A stretch of DNA of 64,000 nucleotides from Blepharisma japonicum (Eukaryota; Ciliophora; Heterotrichea; Heterotrichida; Blepharismidae), in the NCBI GenBank assembly GCA_949751835.1, contig CATKHK010000015.1:310001-374000 (forward strand). Direction: 5' to 3'. Position numbers and translations under genes: made by a program. Position 1 is the first letter of the stretch; each line of letters opens with the position of its first letter. The notes under the pieces were generated by a model. That model was not told the DNA's origin. It made no database searches and was given only the letters and a program-made list of their open reading frames with translations. Of this stretch, positions 1 to 13,588 are shown piece by piece.

Positions 1-3000
1 TTCGGGATTAGCTCAACTATTTGTTTGTCTTCTGAAGTTACTACAAAGGTAAGTTCAGAATATTCAAGCAAAGAAGGGTCCATAGTAAGGATTTCTTTTA
101 AGGAGTTATAGAAGATTGGGTCGTCATCGTTTAAATCCTCTGGGGTAAGTCCACGGCCCAAAAGCTGCTTATATATAGAAGGGGCGAAATTTATTTCTAA
201 TAGATATTTGTGAAGAATGGCTTTAGCAAAATAAGCGCCGAGGACATGGAATAATTCTAAGTGGTTAGGGTTTTGGCTTGAAAGGGGGTTGATTTTGAAG
301 AAATCGCCAACCTGAATGAATAAATGATGCTCAGGAAGCACAATTTCTCTCCCTAATTTATCAAAAAATTCACGACTAAGTCCGCCACCATCAATTCCAG
401 GCTCATGCTCAAATTTGATATTTAAATACCCCCTCAAATTTCCTACATCATCATAAAAATTTTTCCTCAAGCTTTCTAAAAATTGTGTTCTCACCACATC
501 CACATTATGATTCTCATAAAAGCCATCCAGTTTTTTTGCTTTTTTATAAAATAATTTCCTCTTTATCTCGAATCTCATAGGCTTTACAGTAAAATCAATT
601 GGGGAATTTGATAGCTCTATATTATTGATAAACACCTTTAAAGTTGCGTCAGTAGAAGTTTTTATTTTTATGATAAGTAAAACTTGGCCTAATTCTTGAG
701 AAAATTTCAGCTCTACAGGGTATTCTTTGCCAGCTTTATTGAAAAGAGTTGCTGATATCATAATATTAGAAGCTAAAGACATATGGTTCTTGAACACTTC
801 AGCGTTAATTGATGGTAATGGAGATTCTAAATCAGCCTCTGGAGAAGGGATGAATTCTTCAGCGTTAGGGTTTAACTCAAATGGCTTTTCTAATATTTTA
901 TGAGCTTCAAAATCACATGGAGAATAAAAGTTTTTATATTCGTCACAGACCTTAACGAATACCTTGTGCTTTTCCATTTGAAAAATATCGCCAATATTAG
1001 CGACTATGCAGTGGCTAGGAGAAATTTTTCCTGGGCATACATATATTGGCTTAGATGATTTTAGCTTGTGAGAGTTTAAGTAAAAGGTGTAGAATCCTTT
1101 GCTAAATGGTGTCCATTTAATAATGCAGCTGTCAGAAGAATGGGGGTGTATAGTAGCTTCATATTCAATTTCAGGGTTTTGCTTGTGTTTGAAAACTCCT
1201 TGAAGATGATCAATGTTATAGCTTCCACGTAAATCACAATCTGCACGAATTAATAATAAATCAGAACGTTCACAGCCAGCTCGAGAGCAAATGGCATTTT
1301 TCAAGCTTTTTGGATGAGAAGGAGATTTATTGCAGAGCTTTATCAATAAACTTTTCTTTTTAGATTTGTTTTTGGCCCGTAATTTTTCTTCAGGAGAAGA
1401 AGCAATATATGAATGCTTATAAGAAAGTTGTTTTTCTGTTGATTCTATTTGTAAGCAGCTTTCAAAATGGCTCAAAGGTAGTGGTTTAGCTTTTTCGTTT
1501 CCACTTATCGTGTGAGCAAGAAATTCTAAATGAGCTGGGTTTTTATTAGAAAAATTCATAACAGGCTGGAACAACCCTGTTTTTTTAGAAATAAAATAAA
1601 ACACCCTTTTTTCATTTGAAGTCCAATTAATGCTAATTAAATAGATTTCAGGGGCGATTTTAATATAGCGATAAGAGTTCTGATGCCCTATAGAGTCATC
1701 TTCTCCAATACATGAAATAACAAAATCATTTGAAACTATTAAGTCATATTCTGCTAATTGTTGATAAGATATATTGCTTAGCAAGTTGAAGACATATTTT
1801 GGAGTTTCAGTAGAATATTTAAATTGTGGTATTTCTTGCATCAATATTTTGTATTCGTTTTGCTTTTGTTCGGTGGAAGCATAAAATTCAATTAAATGAT
1901 TTGGAATTTGTGGACCTGTGTAAACTACTTTTGAATCAATAGGGAATCCATTGTCAAAGAAAATGATTAATATACAAGAATTTTCAGGGAATGTTTTTAT
2001 TGAAAAAATGTCTTTTGCGAGCTCAATTGAAAATACTTGTAAATTATTATAGCAAATTCCTGTTGCTGTTATATAATCTAATTTTCCAAACTGAACAATA
2101 TAATTAAAAATTCCATCTGGGCTAAAAAGCACTGAGTTAAAATCAGCAGGCAAAATTTTAAATAAATTTACCTCATGCCATGTATTTTCTTTAAGGTTGA
2201 CTAAAAGATCAAATATTGATGGAATCTTCACCTTTTCAGCAACAGTAATAGAAATTAATAAAACTTCATCAATAGACATTGCTAATAATTCATCTGGATT
2301 ATTCCTATATTGATTTATTTCAATCTTTACATCAAGGTTCAAAAATTTTCCAACCAAACTGAAATGTTTACTGATTCGAGATGCTTGTGAATATAGGATA
2401 AGATCCTGCAAGGAAAATTCATCTTTATATTTTGTGACGTTAGTGTTTTCAGGAAGCCGAGAAAGTGATATTTCAGCAAGGTACTTTATTATTACTGTCA
2501 TAAGGCTGCTCTTTGAGTATATTTCTTTGATACTTTCTGATTTTCTTGATGTTGGCAAGCAAACCAATAATGTATTTTCTTTAATGGAGGATTTATTAAT
2601 CGAATTTGATATTTTTATCACGATTTCTCTGATATTTTCACTGAATAATTTAGCAATCTCGTATTTTGAAATCTGCCCAATTTCGATATCATCAGGATCA
2701 TATGTTTCAATATCAAATATAAACCCATCGTAATCACAAACATTTTTAATTGCTTCATATACATTTATTAAGCACTCTTTAATATCGTTTATAAAAAAAT
2801 CAGCCATGTCTTCTATGATTGGGGCTTCTGCTGAGTCATTCCAGTCAATGCTCACTGGGATATTTCATTGTTTAAGTCCTGTTATTTTTCTTAATTGTTT
2901 AAAATGTCCACATAAAGTGTCAATAAGTTCATAATAATTAGGATTTGATAATAGTGTTTGCTCCAATGAAGGTTCAGGAAAAACAAAATTTACCTTAATA

Positions 3001-6000
3001 TCAAAATCTTTCGACAAGCTTAAATTCAAACCTGGTTTATTTTCTGAAAACTGCAAAGAGATTTCTTTTGGTATTGGCTTAAAAATTTCTCCACATTTAG
3101 GGAACCTTAGCTTTTCCTTATAAAGCTCTTCTTTAGCTTCCTCATACTCAGGCAAAGATTCCTGATCAAAAAATCATATTCTTCCAACAGAATCGCATAT
3201 AAAAATTGGTCCTTCCTTCATCTCAATTTCTTCTTCACTGGGGAAATCTTTATAAACCTTAAAAATCTGTGAAATTTTATTAATAGGGAAATCTTCTTCA
3301 TTTGCCATTATTTTTATTTCATCTATAGACTTGATTTTTAGGACTTTTGATGTATTTACCAGTACTGTGTCATCTTTTTTGCAGATTAAGCTTAAATTTG
3401 ATATAGAAAAATTGAGAAGATAGCTTCTTTTAAGCTTGGAAAAATGCTTATTGCATGCAATTTGAGCATTGCGTTTTATTTTATTTGAGATTGAATTGCC
3501 TAGGATAAATGAAGATGTATATAAAGAGAAGGATTGATTTATCATTAAATCGTCCCATGTGCTTTGAGAGAGGGAAATTGTTATATTGTCCCAGAGAGTT
3601 CTAGATTGAAGCTGGTTTGCAATGTATTCTAGTTTTCTTATATTGGCAAGCTTTTCAGAGAATGTAGAGAAATCACTGAATAAGCATTCAAAATTTTTAA
3701 AGACCATATCATATAGAGACTGTTTATCAAAATAAAAAGTGACTTTTGAGCCGATACTTTCTGATACTGGGAATTCGTTTAATTTTAAATTAAATTCTGT
3801 GATTTGCAAAATTTCTTCCATTATTTGTGAAGGAGTTAACATTTTTGTTAAGAAATTTCAGCTAATTTCATCTACAGACTTAATGGGGAAATCCTCACTG
3901 AACTCTATTTCTAACAAAGGATTTTTTCTATATACCCAAACTGTTACTAAAATATATCTGTATTTAAACTCAAAGGTTAAATCATAAATCTTGATAATAT
4001 CATCTATATTTTCATTTTCTGTGCTAAAATTCGTTTCTTTAACATTGAAATCAATATAAATTCCTTTAGCTTCTAAAACTAATTTTTTATGCTTCGTTAA
4101 AGCTATCAGCATATTTCCAACCCAAGTTTTTAAATCTTCTGATACGAAGAATTCTTCTATGACATGTAAAGGATGAGAATATTTTTCACTATGAAAACTA
4201 TTGGAAACTGCCAAGCCAATTTCATTATAAAGTGTTAGAAGCTCAAATTCTACTTGGCAGGCAAGATTAATCATATCTTTTTCCCAGAACCAAAATAGTC
4301 TATGAGTGATCACCTTTAGCTTCAGCTCATTATAGATTGACACATTTGCTAAACTATATATAATTTCTTTGTTAATAATGGTGAACTTCCATTCGTCGGA
4401 ATCAAATGAAGAATCTTCATAGTTCTCAGGATCGACATATCGAATAGCAAGATTGACATAGCTTATATTTACTTTGTTAAAGGTATCAGTGATTTCTTGT
4501 GGCGCATCTTCATTGCCAACTGTTGGTCTTAAAACGCCACTAACACTTCTCGTAAATAAAGGCGGTTCTGGCTCTTGTCTAGGGGCTTCTGGCTCTCGAG
4601 GTTTTTCAAAGCGGAAATGCTTATAGTAAGTGTGTTCTTCTATAAATATCACTTTAATTGCCATTAACAAATTCAATGCTCCGCATGCTTTTCCTATAAA
4701 AATTTCATCAACAAATTTATGAGTTTTTGCTTTATAGACTTTCTTTATCAACTTAAATTGTTCAATTATTGTTCCATAGTGCTCCTGAGGAATGCTATCA
4801 TAAATCATTCTTAATTTTGACTTGTCTTTAAGGTAATATTTATTGAAAAATTTTAAGTATCTTTTTACTGCTATTTGAAGATAGTCTTTACTAATGATTA
4901 TTGGCTTTTCAACAGTCACTTGCAAGTATTTTTGCATTGATGAAAATATAGAAGAATCTTCAAGATCTTTATCAATTATTTCTATTTTCCCTTTTATATT
5001 AATCTCCTTATCAGGAATGATTTCATAACTAGGCTCTTCCTTATTTGATAGCAAGTAATTAACTTTATGCTTTTTGGGTGCTCATTTTGTATCAAGTAAT
5101 GAAAAGAGCCCTGATGAGCTGAACATCTGCACTAGACATAATATTTTCTGCCATCCTTTCCTAATGCCCACAATATCAGACATCAGTGCTTGATCAATTT
5201 CTATTGAAATTCATTTTTTATCATAAATAATCAGCTCATTTTCACTGCTTTTTTGAAAAGATATATAAGATTTCAAGTAAGGGATATATTTCTCTAATTC
5301 CTCTTCTCCTTTTTCTTTCAAGAACACAAGTGATGATTCACTTATGATTTTATTAACTTCATTTCTCAATAAATCTGCAGCTGCAGTGTGGAAAAACAGC
5401 TTATCTCTTCATAGGAATCTTGTATCTTTGTTGAAATCATTTTTAAAATCATAATGTGACAATATTAAATTTCAATTATTTTCACGAATAATACCTCTTT
5501 GTACAAGTTCTAATAGCAGCGCTTGCAATTTAATTTCGCTGATCATTGAACCTATAGATTTTAGCTGTTCTTCAATTTGTTCAGAATTTATCATAGAGTT
5601 TTGAACAAAATATAGTAAAATTAGCACTCCAAGATCAAAAAAATTATACCCAAATATTGATTCTAATGATTTAATATCAAAAGATTGTGGGCTTATAGAT
5701 AAAATCAGCTCAATTGTGTATCTGCAGCCTGAACGGCACACAGACTCAGCTATTTTTTTAAAAAGTGTATCTTTAATTGTTTTTTTTATTGATTCTGGCT
5801 TGTGTGATGCTATAAGCTCACTTAATAAATCATGATCAAAACTTTTAATTTTTCCAGCTCGCTCAAGCTTAGTAAAAGGTGAGTCTCCAACCCCAAAATA
5901 TTCAAACATCAATAAAATCATGTCATCTCTGCCTTGATCTGCAGCAAAAATCAGCACTTTTTTAGAAGGCGCCAACCCACAAGCTCTTAGAATCTGCATT

Positions 6001-9000
6001 GCCCACAAATTATTGGATTTAATAGCTTCTTTATACAAGTTATCAATTATTTTTCCTTCTTCTGTAGTGTTTTTTTCATGATATTTGATAATATCTTTAA
6101 TAAGTAAGTTGTCCTTTAAAGTGCAATATAATAATGGGATATTTTTAGAGCCAATAGCTTTTGATAATCCAAAAATTAAAGGAATTTTTTTCCAAACATG
6201 AGGGGATTCATAATGGTAATGAGGGGCTAGTGAGGGATACTTTGTGCAATTGAAAAAAGATGTGCAAAAGGAATGCTGAAGCAATAGGTAGGATGAAACA
6301 TCAGTAAGTCCATTGCTAAATATAAAATTGATAGGGGTTTTGCTTACATATTTTGATAAGAGGTAAGGAGTAAATCCATAGGCTGTTTTAGCATCAAATA
6401 GCTCTTTCTGAAACTCTTCTGGAATCTTATCTATGATTTTTCTAATTAATTGATCATTCCCATTGATGGCACAATAATGCAATATTCCTAACCCTTTTCT
6501 CTTTATGCTTTCTACAATTTCATTCCCTCTATAAAATTGGAGCAAATATTCAGCAATTTCTCTGAACCCATGCCTGCAAGCCTTATTTAGCAATTTTTTG
6601 CTCTTTACGTACTCCTCTGCATTTTTTATGCTAGAAATGCCTTTAATAAAAGAATCAACTTTTCCTGACATGAAAACAAGAATTAAGTTTTCTTCATTTA
6701 CTTCACCTAATTTGCTGATAATTTCCCAATTTCCTCTCAAGCATGCTACATCAAGTGGAGTTACTAATAAAACTCTCAATTGTTTTTTCCCTAAATAAGG
6801 CTTTAATAATGATAGCCTAACTTGTATATTTATCCTTGCTTTATGCTGTAATAGTAGATCTATCATTTTCTCATCACTTCTTTCAGCAGCCCAATGCAAA
6901 GCTGTAGGTAATGTTGCTGTAAAATTTGACCGAGGAGCTTCTTCATTCTTTACTGATGAAGAATCAGAATCACTCCAAGGGCCTAAATCCTCATGCTCTT
7001 TATAAGAACTTAGCTCATTTGCATCATATCGAGGCACAAGCTCCCATGGTGGCAAAGCTTGACACCAGTCAGGATTGGCGCCCATGTCTAATAGCTTGCT
7101 AAGTCCTTTTATATCTCCAATTCTAGCCGCAGTTATTAAAATCCCTCCAAAAATGCTTGGCTCAACTTCTAATTTATTTACTAACTGAAATAAAGGAACG
7201 GCAACATCCAATAAATGATAATGCAAACATATATAAAAAATATGCAAAAATTTCATTTTGTTCTGATGGTTGTTTTCTATGTCCATAATTGATAAATTTT
7301 CTGATAAAAATACCAAAAACTCATTCCATGACTGCTTATAGTTTTTTCTTTCCTCTGGTGAGCTATAATTTGATCCCAGTTTAAACAAAAATTTGCTACA
7401 AGAACTTCCATAAAATGAATAAAAATTTGGAGCGAATCTGTAAATATAGCCATTTATTGAAGCTGTAAAAATATTCAGCAGATCTCCAGAAGATTGACAT
7501 AAGTGAGCCTTTATATAATCCATAAACCAAGATTGACCATAAAATGAAGCAATAATAAGTGAATCAAAATCTGGCTCTATGTCATGCTCAGAATTCAGTA
7601 AAATTTGTAAGACTTGACTATAATCTTGCTGAGAATTTGGAAATATAAAATCTTCAGAGCATGATCACTTGGAAGGACGACAGGAATATCGAAGAATTAG
7701 AGGAGCAGATGATATTTGTTTAGGGATATAATTAGGCAATTGGATGTATCTGTCATTAAACAGTAAAGATTCTCCAATTATTGCATAAAGAATTGCTGAT
7801 GAAATTATTTCTTTTATGTTTTCTGTTTGAGAAGGCAAGTTATCGAGATAAAGCTCTAAAAGTGGCCAAAATCCATTGAGAGCGGCTATTTCTAACGGAG
7901 TTATTTTATAATCATCACTCCTTATTTCTTCCTCTTCTGATTTAGTGTATTTTTTTACTTCTCTATTATCACTAGATATAATTAAAGTGTGATTATTTGG
8001 AATTGAGAGAATTTCTTTTGCCAAATTGACGTTGCATAAAGCTGTAGCTAATTTCAAAGGGTTTCTTTCTCCAAGGATTTTTATATAAGGAAGCAGCTCT
8101 TTTCTCAGATCAGGCGAAAATTTAAAACCGGTCATTACCCCAGAATCAAAACTGATGCCAAAAGTATTTAAGTTTAAAGCTAGTGTCTTAATAGCTACCA
8201 TATTTTTTTCTGCAATTGCGATATAAAATGCTCTATCAACCCTTATTCTCTCTATGACAGTCAAGCTAGCAAATTTTTCTAATAAATTTATTTGATTTTC
8301 TCTCACTAAATACTCAATAATTAATCCTAATGATTTATTTGTTGGATTCATTGTTTCCATTAATTTTTCTAATACTTTCCACCATTTTCTTTTGCTAGCC
8401 AATAATAAGCATTCTTGATACAAATCTGAACTTAAAATGTCTTTGGATAAGTATTTTATAAGAATTAATGCCACATTTTCATCTTGATTATGAAGTAAGC
8501 TCTCTTTTAATGGGTATTTATCAAAAATCTTTAAAGCATTGTCCTGATATTTTGGAGGTACATCTTTCATGTATAAATTTTTCATTCTATGGGTTTTGCA
8601 TAGGATATCAGGAATAAAACATTTTTCAAGCATGCTCATAATAGTTTGCTCTGACTGAGAAGATGAAGCTGCAATCATAGGATTACTGTATGCTCATTCA
8701 TTATAATATTGAGCTGATGAATTTGGGTTGTCTGTAGCTTTAGTGTAATAATTTATCAATAAAGTAATAGCAGCTTCTCTTTCAAACGCTTCTTCAGGGA
8801 AAAAGTTTCAAGTCTGCATTTTAAATGGGTCATATAATTTATAGCCTAATAAAGAAATAGCGCAAATGATTTTTGCAAATACTTCTGTTGGTACTGGAAT
8901 TTCATAAGCAATCAAAAGCTTTATTATTTTTAACTTCCTATATTTGCATGCTCGAGTTAAAAGATTTTTTGATTTTTCTTCTCAAAATAAATGTTCTGGC

Positions 9001-11612
9001 TGATAGTCTAATATCTCTTTAATTAATTGAAGAAAATTTTCATTTTCGCACAAATAATAAACTAATGGCCTTTTCTTTAAAATAGCTCTGTTAGTTGCAC
9101 AAAGTAGTGGCATCATTTCATCATAAACGCTATTGTCGTAATGTTTTAAAAAATATTTATAAGCCAAGAAATTTTTAATCCCGAAATGCAAAGTTACTAA
9201 CGAAAATCGCTTTAAAATATCAATAAAGACTTTGCTTTTGCCTTTAATTAGATGCTGAAGCAGAGAGTCACTAAAATCGCTTTCAGTAATACTAAATTCT
9301 TTATAAATAACTAGCAGTTCTAAGAGTTTTGGTAAAATACCAAAAAGTTCAGAGTTAATAAGGAATTTAAACCATGCTGTTTTCTGCATATTACTAGGTT
9401 TGTGAATATTAGAATAGAGTCTATCATGATATTCTTCTATAATAAACCTAAATAGTTCTTTATAGTCCAAAGCGACTGCAAGATCTAGTATGCTGCACAA
9501 ATTAAAGCTAGAAGATTCTTCTACATAATACTGATAGCAGGATTTTAAGAGCTCAACTAGAATTAATTCATAAGACTTGTGAACTGAAATACTTTTTTTA
9601 AATCTTTTAATGCATTCTAACCTCCCAACCAATAAAAGTTGTGTTCTCGAAAGAAATGTCATTTCTTCTGTCCTTATTTCAGTAAAAATTGGTTCTGATT
9701 TTATCAATTTTTTTGAAATTTCAATACTAGGATTATTTGATAAAAATATATATGAAAGGTAAAATTGAGAAAAATATTCTTTGTAGTGAGAAATATCTGG
9801 CACATAATAACCCATATGCTTTTTCTTAACTATTTTATCTATAAATTCATTAAATCAATCTAAGTATCTGATTTCATCAGTTAAATCTATTGCTATGCTG
9901 TTTTTCTCTAATAATTCTCCCATCATATCAAAAATTTCATTTTTCCCATATAAAATTGTGTAGCAATAAGTTTCGATAAAAATTTTCAAAGAATGAGAGA
10001 GACCAATATTATTAATTAAAAACTCCAAAAACACCCTAACTTGCTGAATTGCATTTTTCTTTACTAGCAATCTTGTAAAACTAACTTTGTTTATATTTCA
10101 AAGGGATTTTACTGAATGATTTCTGATAAGCGAGCTACTAATCACTTCTTCACTTTTTAATTGCAAAAATAAATACTCAAGTAAAATCACAATAATTTGT
10201 GGGTTTGTAAAAGAAGAAACAGCAAGAAGACTAAAATCAATATTCTTATAATTAAGAGATGCTTCCTCATATGATTTATGAGTATTTTTGCCTTTTTTGT
10301 CACTTGATTCAGTATAGTAAAAATGGAGGTTATTATTTTTGGTGAGTATTCTGATTATTTCTATGTCATTAGATAAAATTGCTACTTCAAGTATTGTTTT
10401 GCCTGAGTTTGTAAAGGAATTAACATTGAATCCGTTCATAATCAAAAAGCTTAGCATTTCAGTTGATTTCTGCTCTATAGCAACTTCAAGAGGGTTAACG
10501 GGGTATTTTCATTTGAAATTTTTAAATGTTTCTTTATCTAGAGTTTTAAAGTAATAAGGCCAACTATTATTAGTTGAGATAAAATATGGAGGAAGTTGTT
10601 TTGTAGTTGAGTATAATCCGATACTTTCGTTATATGAATCAAGTAAAATTTGCAAGCAATCATTGACTTCTTCATTTGCAGCTAAAGAAAAAGCATTTTC
10701 TCCCCAAACATCGACAGCTGAAATCATAGTTTTTAGCATATCATGATCATAATCTCGAAACTTCCTCAAAAGTCTGACTTTAGCTTGTATTTCAATGTTT
10801 TTATTTCTTAATAAGTAATGAATAGGTGTTTTAGCTTCATTGTCAAAAAGGTCGCAAGAATTTTCGTGTTCTAAAAATAAATCAATTCTATCTTCTATAT
10901 CTATTAAGTCTGATTCAAGAATGTACATTATAGCAGATTTTCCTTTAAAATCTCTATAATGTAAATTTGTTTTGGTAATTGACAAAAATTGCTTTAATTT
11001 CCAGAGTTTTGACTTTAATGAAAACTCTTTCAAAAGTGTAAGTCCTATATCTTCCATAATTTCTATATGTTTTTCAAGCTTTTCCTTTGCTCAATCTCTT
11101 GCTTTTTTCAGTAAATCAAAGTCCTCATCTAATGCTTTTTCTCATATTAATGCTTGGAAATCTTTATAATGGATGTTTCACAAGTCCTCTACAGTCAAAT
11201 TTAAATAATATTCATTGCAAAAGTCTAAATAAGAGCAATATTCTATTATATTGAATATTTCCAATAAATCAGGTCTTATAAAAAGTGTATGCCAAACAGT
11301 CCTATTTGAAGAATCTTTAATCGATCCGAGGCTCGGATTCGTTTTCAAAATTGCCTCTAAAACTCTATAATCCCGCTTTTCTGCTAGAAAATGTAGTGTC
11401 GTTTTTCCACATAAATCCTGTTGGGCTAAAATTGAAGAATCGAAAATGGGTAAGTCCTTAATTAGATGGGATCTTCTAGCTATGACAAGATGCTGAAAAA
11501 TATTGAGATACAAGTGGTCTAGGCCTTGTAAAGAGGAGCTTTGAAGCTTTAAAAAGGATAGGACTTGGTAGTCATCAGAATTCGAATAGATTAGCTCTAA
11601 AGCCTCTTCCAT
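1..11612 (-). CDS. Giant ankyrin / filamin-like / HECT E3 ubiquitin ligase (C-terminus off window)
   Basis: One reading frame stays open for about 3,870 codons when TGA is read as Trp; I followed it through every TGA between the start at 11612 and position 1. The N-terminal half has scattered degenerate ankyrin repeats, for example near residues 66, 380, 1240, 1500 and 1570 (ATLPTALHWAAERSDEKMID). Around residues 3420-3525 there is a filamin-like Ig segment (KWTPFSKGFYTFYL). From about residue 3680 a HECT N-lobe is clear, with EHEPGIDGGGLSREFFD and LGRGLTPEDLNDDDPIF. The C-lobe with the catalytic Cys, about 150 residues, lies before base 1. HECT ligases take ubiquitin from an E2 onto that Cys and pass it to substrate; the ankyrin and filamin parts probably bind substrates. 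Known relatives in architecture are HACE1 (ankyrin-HECT) and AREL1 (filamin-HECT). The 2,000-residue middle is unassigned. No stop-containing intron is visible, but stop-free 15-nt introns could hide in it. Confidence 0.9.
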
Positions 11613-11654
11613 GTTTATTACTTAATAATTTACTTATTAATAGAAAAGGATAAA

Positions 11655-12395
11655 TTATAGCTTCTTTCTTTTCCAGCATTGAAGAAGGTAGATTATCGAT
11701 GTCACTGTTCCCAGTATTCCAATTATTGTAGGGTGAAATTTCTTTTTATCTAAATAATAAATCGCAATTGGGATGTCAAATATTGATTTTATCATGACCC
11801 ATTGCAAAAACTCGTTTTTTCTTACCAGTGCTCTATACCTGTCTTTTGATTGAGAAAATTGAGTATGAAGGTTTTGGTCTCTCTATATAGAAATTACCAT
11901 TTTTTGAAGCTGGATGTTCCCTTTGTGGACTTTGATTGCATTAATTATTGCAATCAAGCCATTATCAATAACCCAGCTTAGGTTCCTTAATACATATACA
12001 AGAAACACAGTTTTTGACTCCTGAGGCATATGAATAATTTCAATTTTGTGCAAAAATAAAAAATGATCTGAAAAGTAATACACAAGCGATACTAAATTTT
12101 CTAGAGTTTTTGCCAATTTGATTATGTCTAAATTCTTATTAGAAAGCCTTCTGTATAAAGATATAAGAACTCCTATTGGCATCCCAAATCTCAAAATTTT
12201 TCTCATCAAGTGAAGATTTGCATTAAGCCTCCCAGCTTTTTTAGAAATGTCATTCAAATTGGTATACTTCAAGCCTGATTTAATTCCGAGAGAGAAATAT
12301 TGAACTAAGCGGATGCATTGCTCTCTAAAATCAGATTGGTTGAGCAAGGATAGATATTTCTCTGCACTTTCCATATTACTATTAATATTCATCAA
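11655..12395 (-). CDS. PEX11: PEX11-like peroxisomal membrane elongation protein
   Basis: PEX11 proteins bend and elongate the peroxisome membrane before fission. The 241-residue product needs removal of a 15-nt intron at 11883-11897; without it the frame stops at the intron's own TAG. Exon 1 gives 166 residues with the PEX11-type start (CIRLVQYFSLGIKSGL) and the amphipathic region RKILRFGMPIGVLISLYRRL. Exon 2 gives 75 residues with the family-like IKSIFDIPIAIYYLDKKKF and a final hydrophobic span (IIGILGTVTSIIYLL) followed by a basic tail ending KRKKL. Length and order fit the family. It shares strand with its neighbours, with 42 bp to the HECT start and 80 bp to the TBC stop. The family call rests on pattern recognition of these segments. 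Confidence 0.82.
11883..11897 (-). other. 15-nt spliceosomal intron in PEX11
   Basis: On the minus strand the sequence is GTAATTTCTATATAG, phase 0. Removing it joins LQKM to RDQNLHTQFS and keeps the frame open into a PEX11-like C-terminus. If retained, its last codon is an in-frame TAG. Confidence 0.88.
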
Positions 12396-12475
12396 TTCCT
12401 AAATCTATTTAACAAATTATTTTAACTTGGGAATTTTTCAAATTAGTTGTCGATTAAAAAATTGTTATTATACCA

Positions 12476-13456
12476 TTATATATTTCAATTTACAAGTACA
12501 GGGTTTGGAGAGTTTTGATATTCCCTATCTATTTGTAGCAGCTCTTTTCTTGATAAAGTTATAGTAAATGCAGCTTGCAATAGAATATCTGCATCTAAAT
12601 TGGCTTCAATCCTTCGAATTCCTGCCAGCAGATTTTCAAAACTCAAATCTATTAAGTCTTTTTTATACAGCTTAAAAAACCCTAAAAATACTCTAAAAAG
12701 TATTTTTGGACCTTCAAGCAAAAAGCAATCCCAAATCCTCAAAACTGTATCAATATTAAAAGAAAAAGTAAACAAAGTCATAAATCACTGCATTGCGTAG
12801 ATCTGAGGATAAAATTCAGCTTTGGTAAATTTTTTCCATAAAATAGGTTCGTGGAGTTTTAGTAAATAATTTGCTTTATATAAGCTTTGATATACTTTTG
12901 TCATTCCCTGCATATAATAGCCTCTCATTTGATAATTATACATGAAGCTCACGAGCATCCAAAACGCGCTTTCTTCATCTACGTGCATTAAAAACACTCC
13001 GACGATATATGCCATTCCTTGGCAGTAGCCAATTTCTGGGTCTAGGAATGCATAAGCTCTTAAAATGTTAGTCAAAGATTGCTGGCCGCCTTGACGCACA
13101 AATAAAAAATGCTCAGGGAAAGTACGGCTTACGTCCTTTGTAATATCAAGCATACAAGGTGGATCTTCTTCACGGTTACAGAGCCTAAAATATAGATGAT
13201 GAGGATAGCTGTTTTTAACTTCAAGTCCTTTGCAGAGCATAAATCAAGCTCTTCCACGAGCATTACTTGGGATCCCTTTTCGGCATCTTTGCTTAAGAAT
13301 TTTATATTTTGGAGTTGAGTAGTTTGAATAGTCAGTTCAATTTGATAACATGTGGTCTCATATCTTAATCTGAGCTGCAGCTTTCGTCTGTGTTGAAGAA
13401 ATATCTCTATTTGTTTGGTCTGAAAGAAACCTTGGTCTGTCTATGTAATCTAACAT
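12476..13456 (-). CDS. TBC-domain Rab GTPase-activating protein
   Basis: TBC proteins speed GTP hydrolysis by Rab GTPases, switching off vesicle traffic steps. The 326-residue product is almost all TBC domain. It opens with a short leader, then KGIPSNARGRAW (about 60-71). The arginine-finger motif is ITKDVSRTFPEH with R111. The glutamine-finger motif is YCQGMAY with Q146. The C-terminal core is YAMQWFMTLFTFSFNIDTVL, where W is written TGA. Both catalytic fingers are present, so it should be active. The start at 13456 is the first ATG in a frame that includes a TGA Trp at the position of the conserved N-terminal W-x-x-M/L. Stop is TAA. No membrane segment or extra domain is seen; the Rab target cannot be told from sequence. 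Confidence 0.93.
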
Positions 13457-13588
13457 TTATCTTTTTTAATTAATTACTTTTTTAAAAATTTTAGGTTTTA
13501 CCAGTTTTTCAAATTATATGAAAACAGCTTTTATTGGTTAATGGAGCCTTTTTACTGTTGGATTTTAGATGAATTTTATTTAAATTAT

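Noticed and set aside
1-11612. Ten separate minus-strand genes in the first 11.6 kb
   Set aside because: All joints between the pieces are single TGA codons in the same frame, and the sequence on both sides of each joint is continuous, so they are one gene under the UGA-Trp code.
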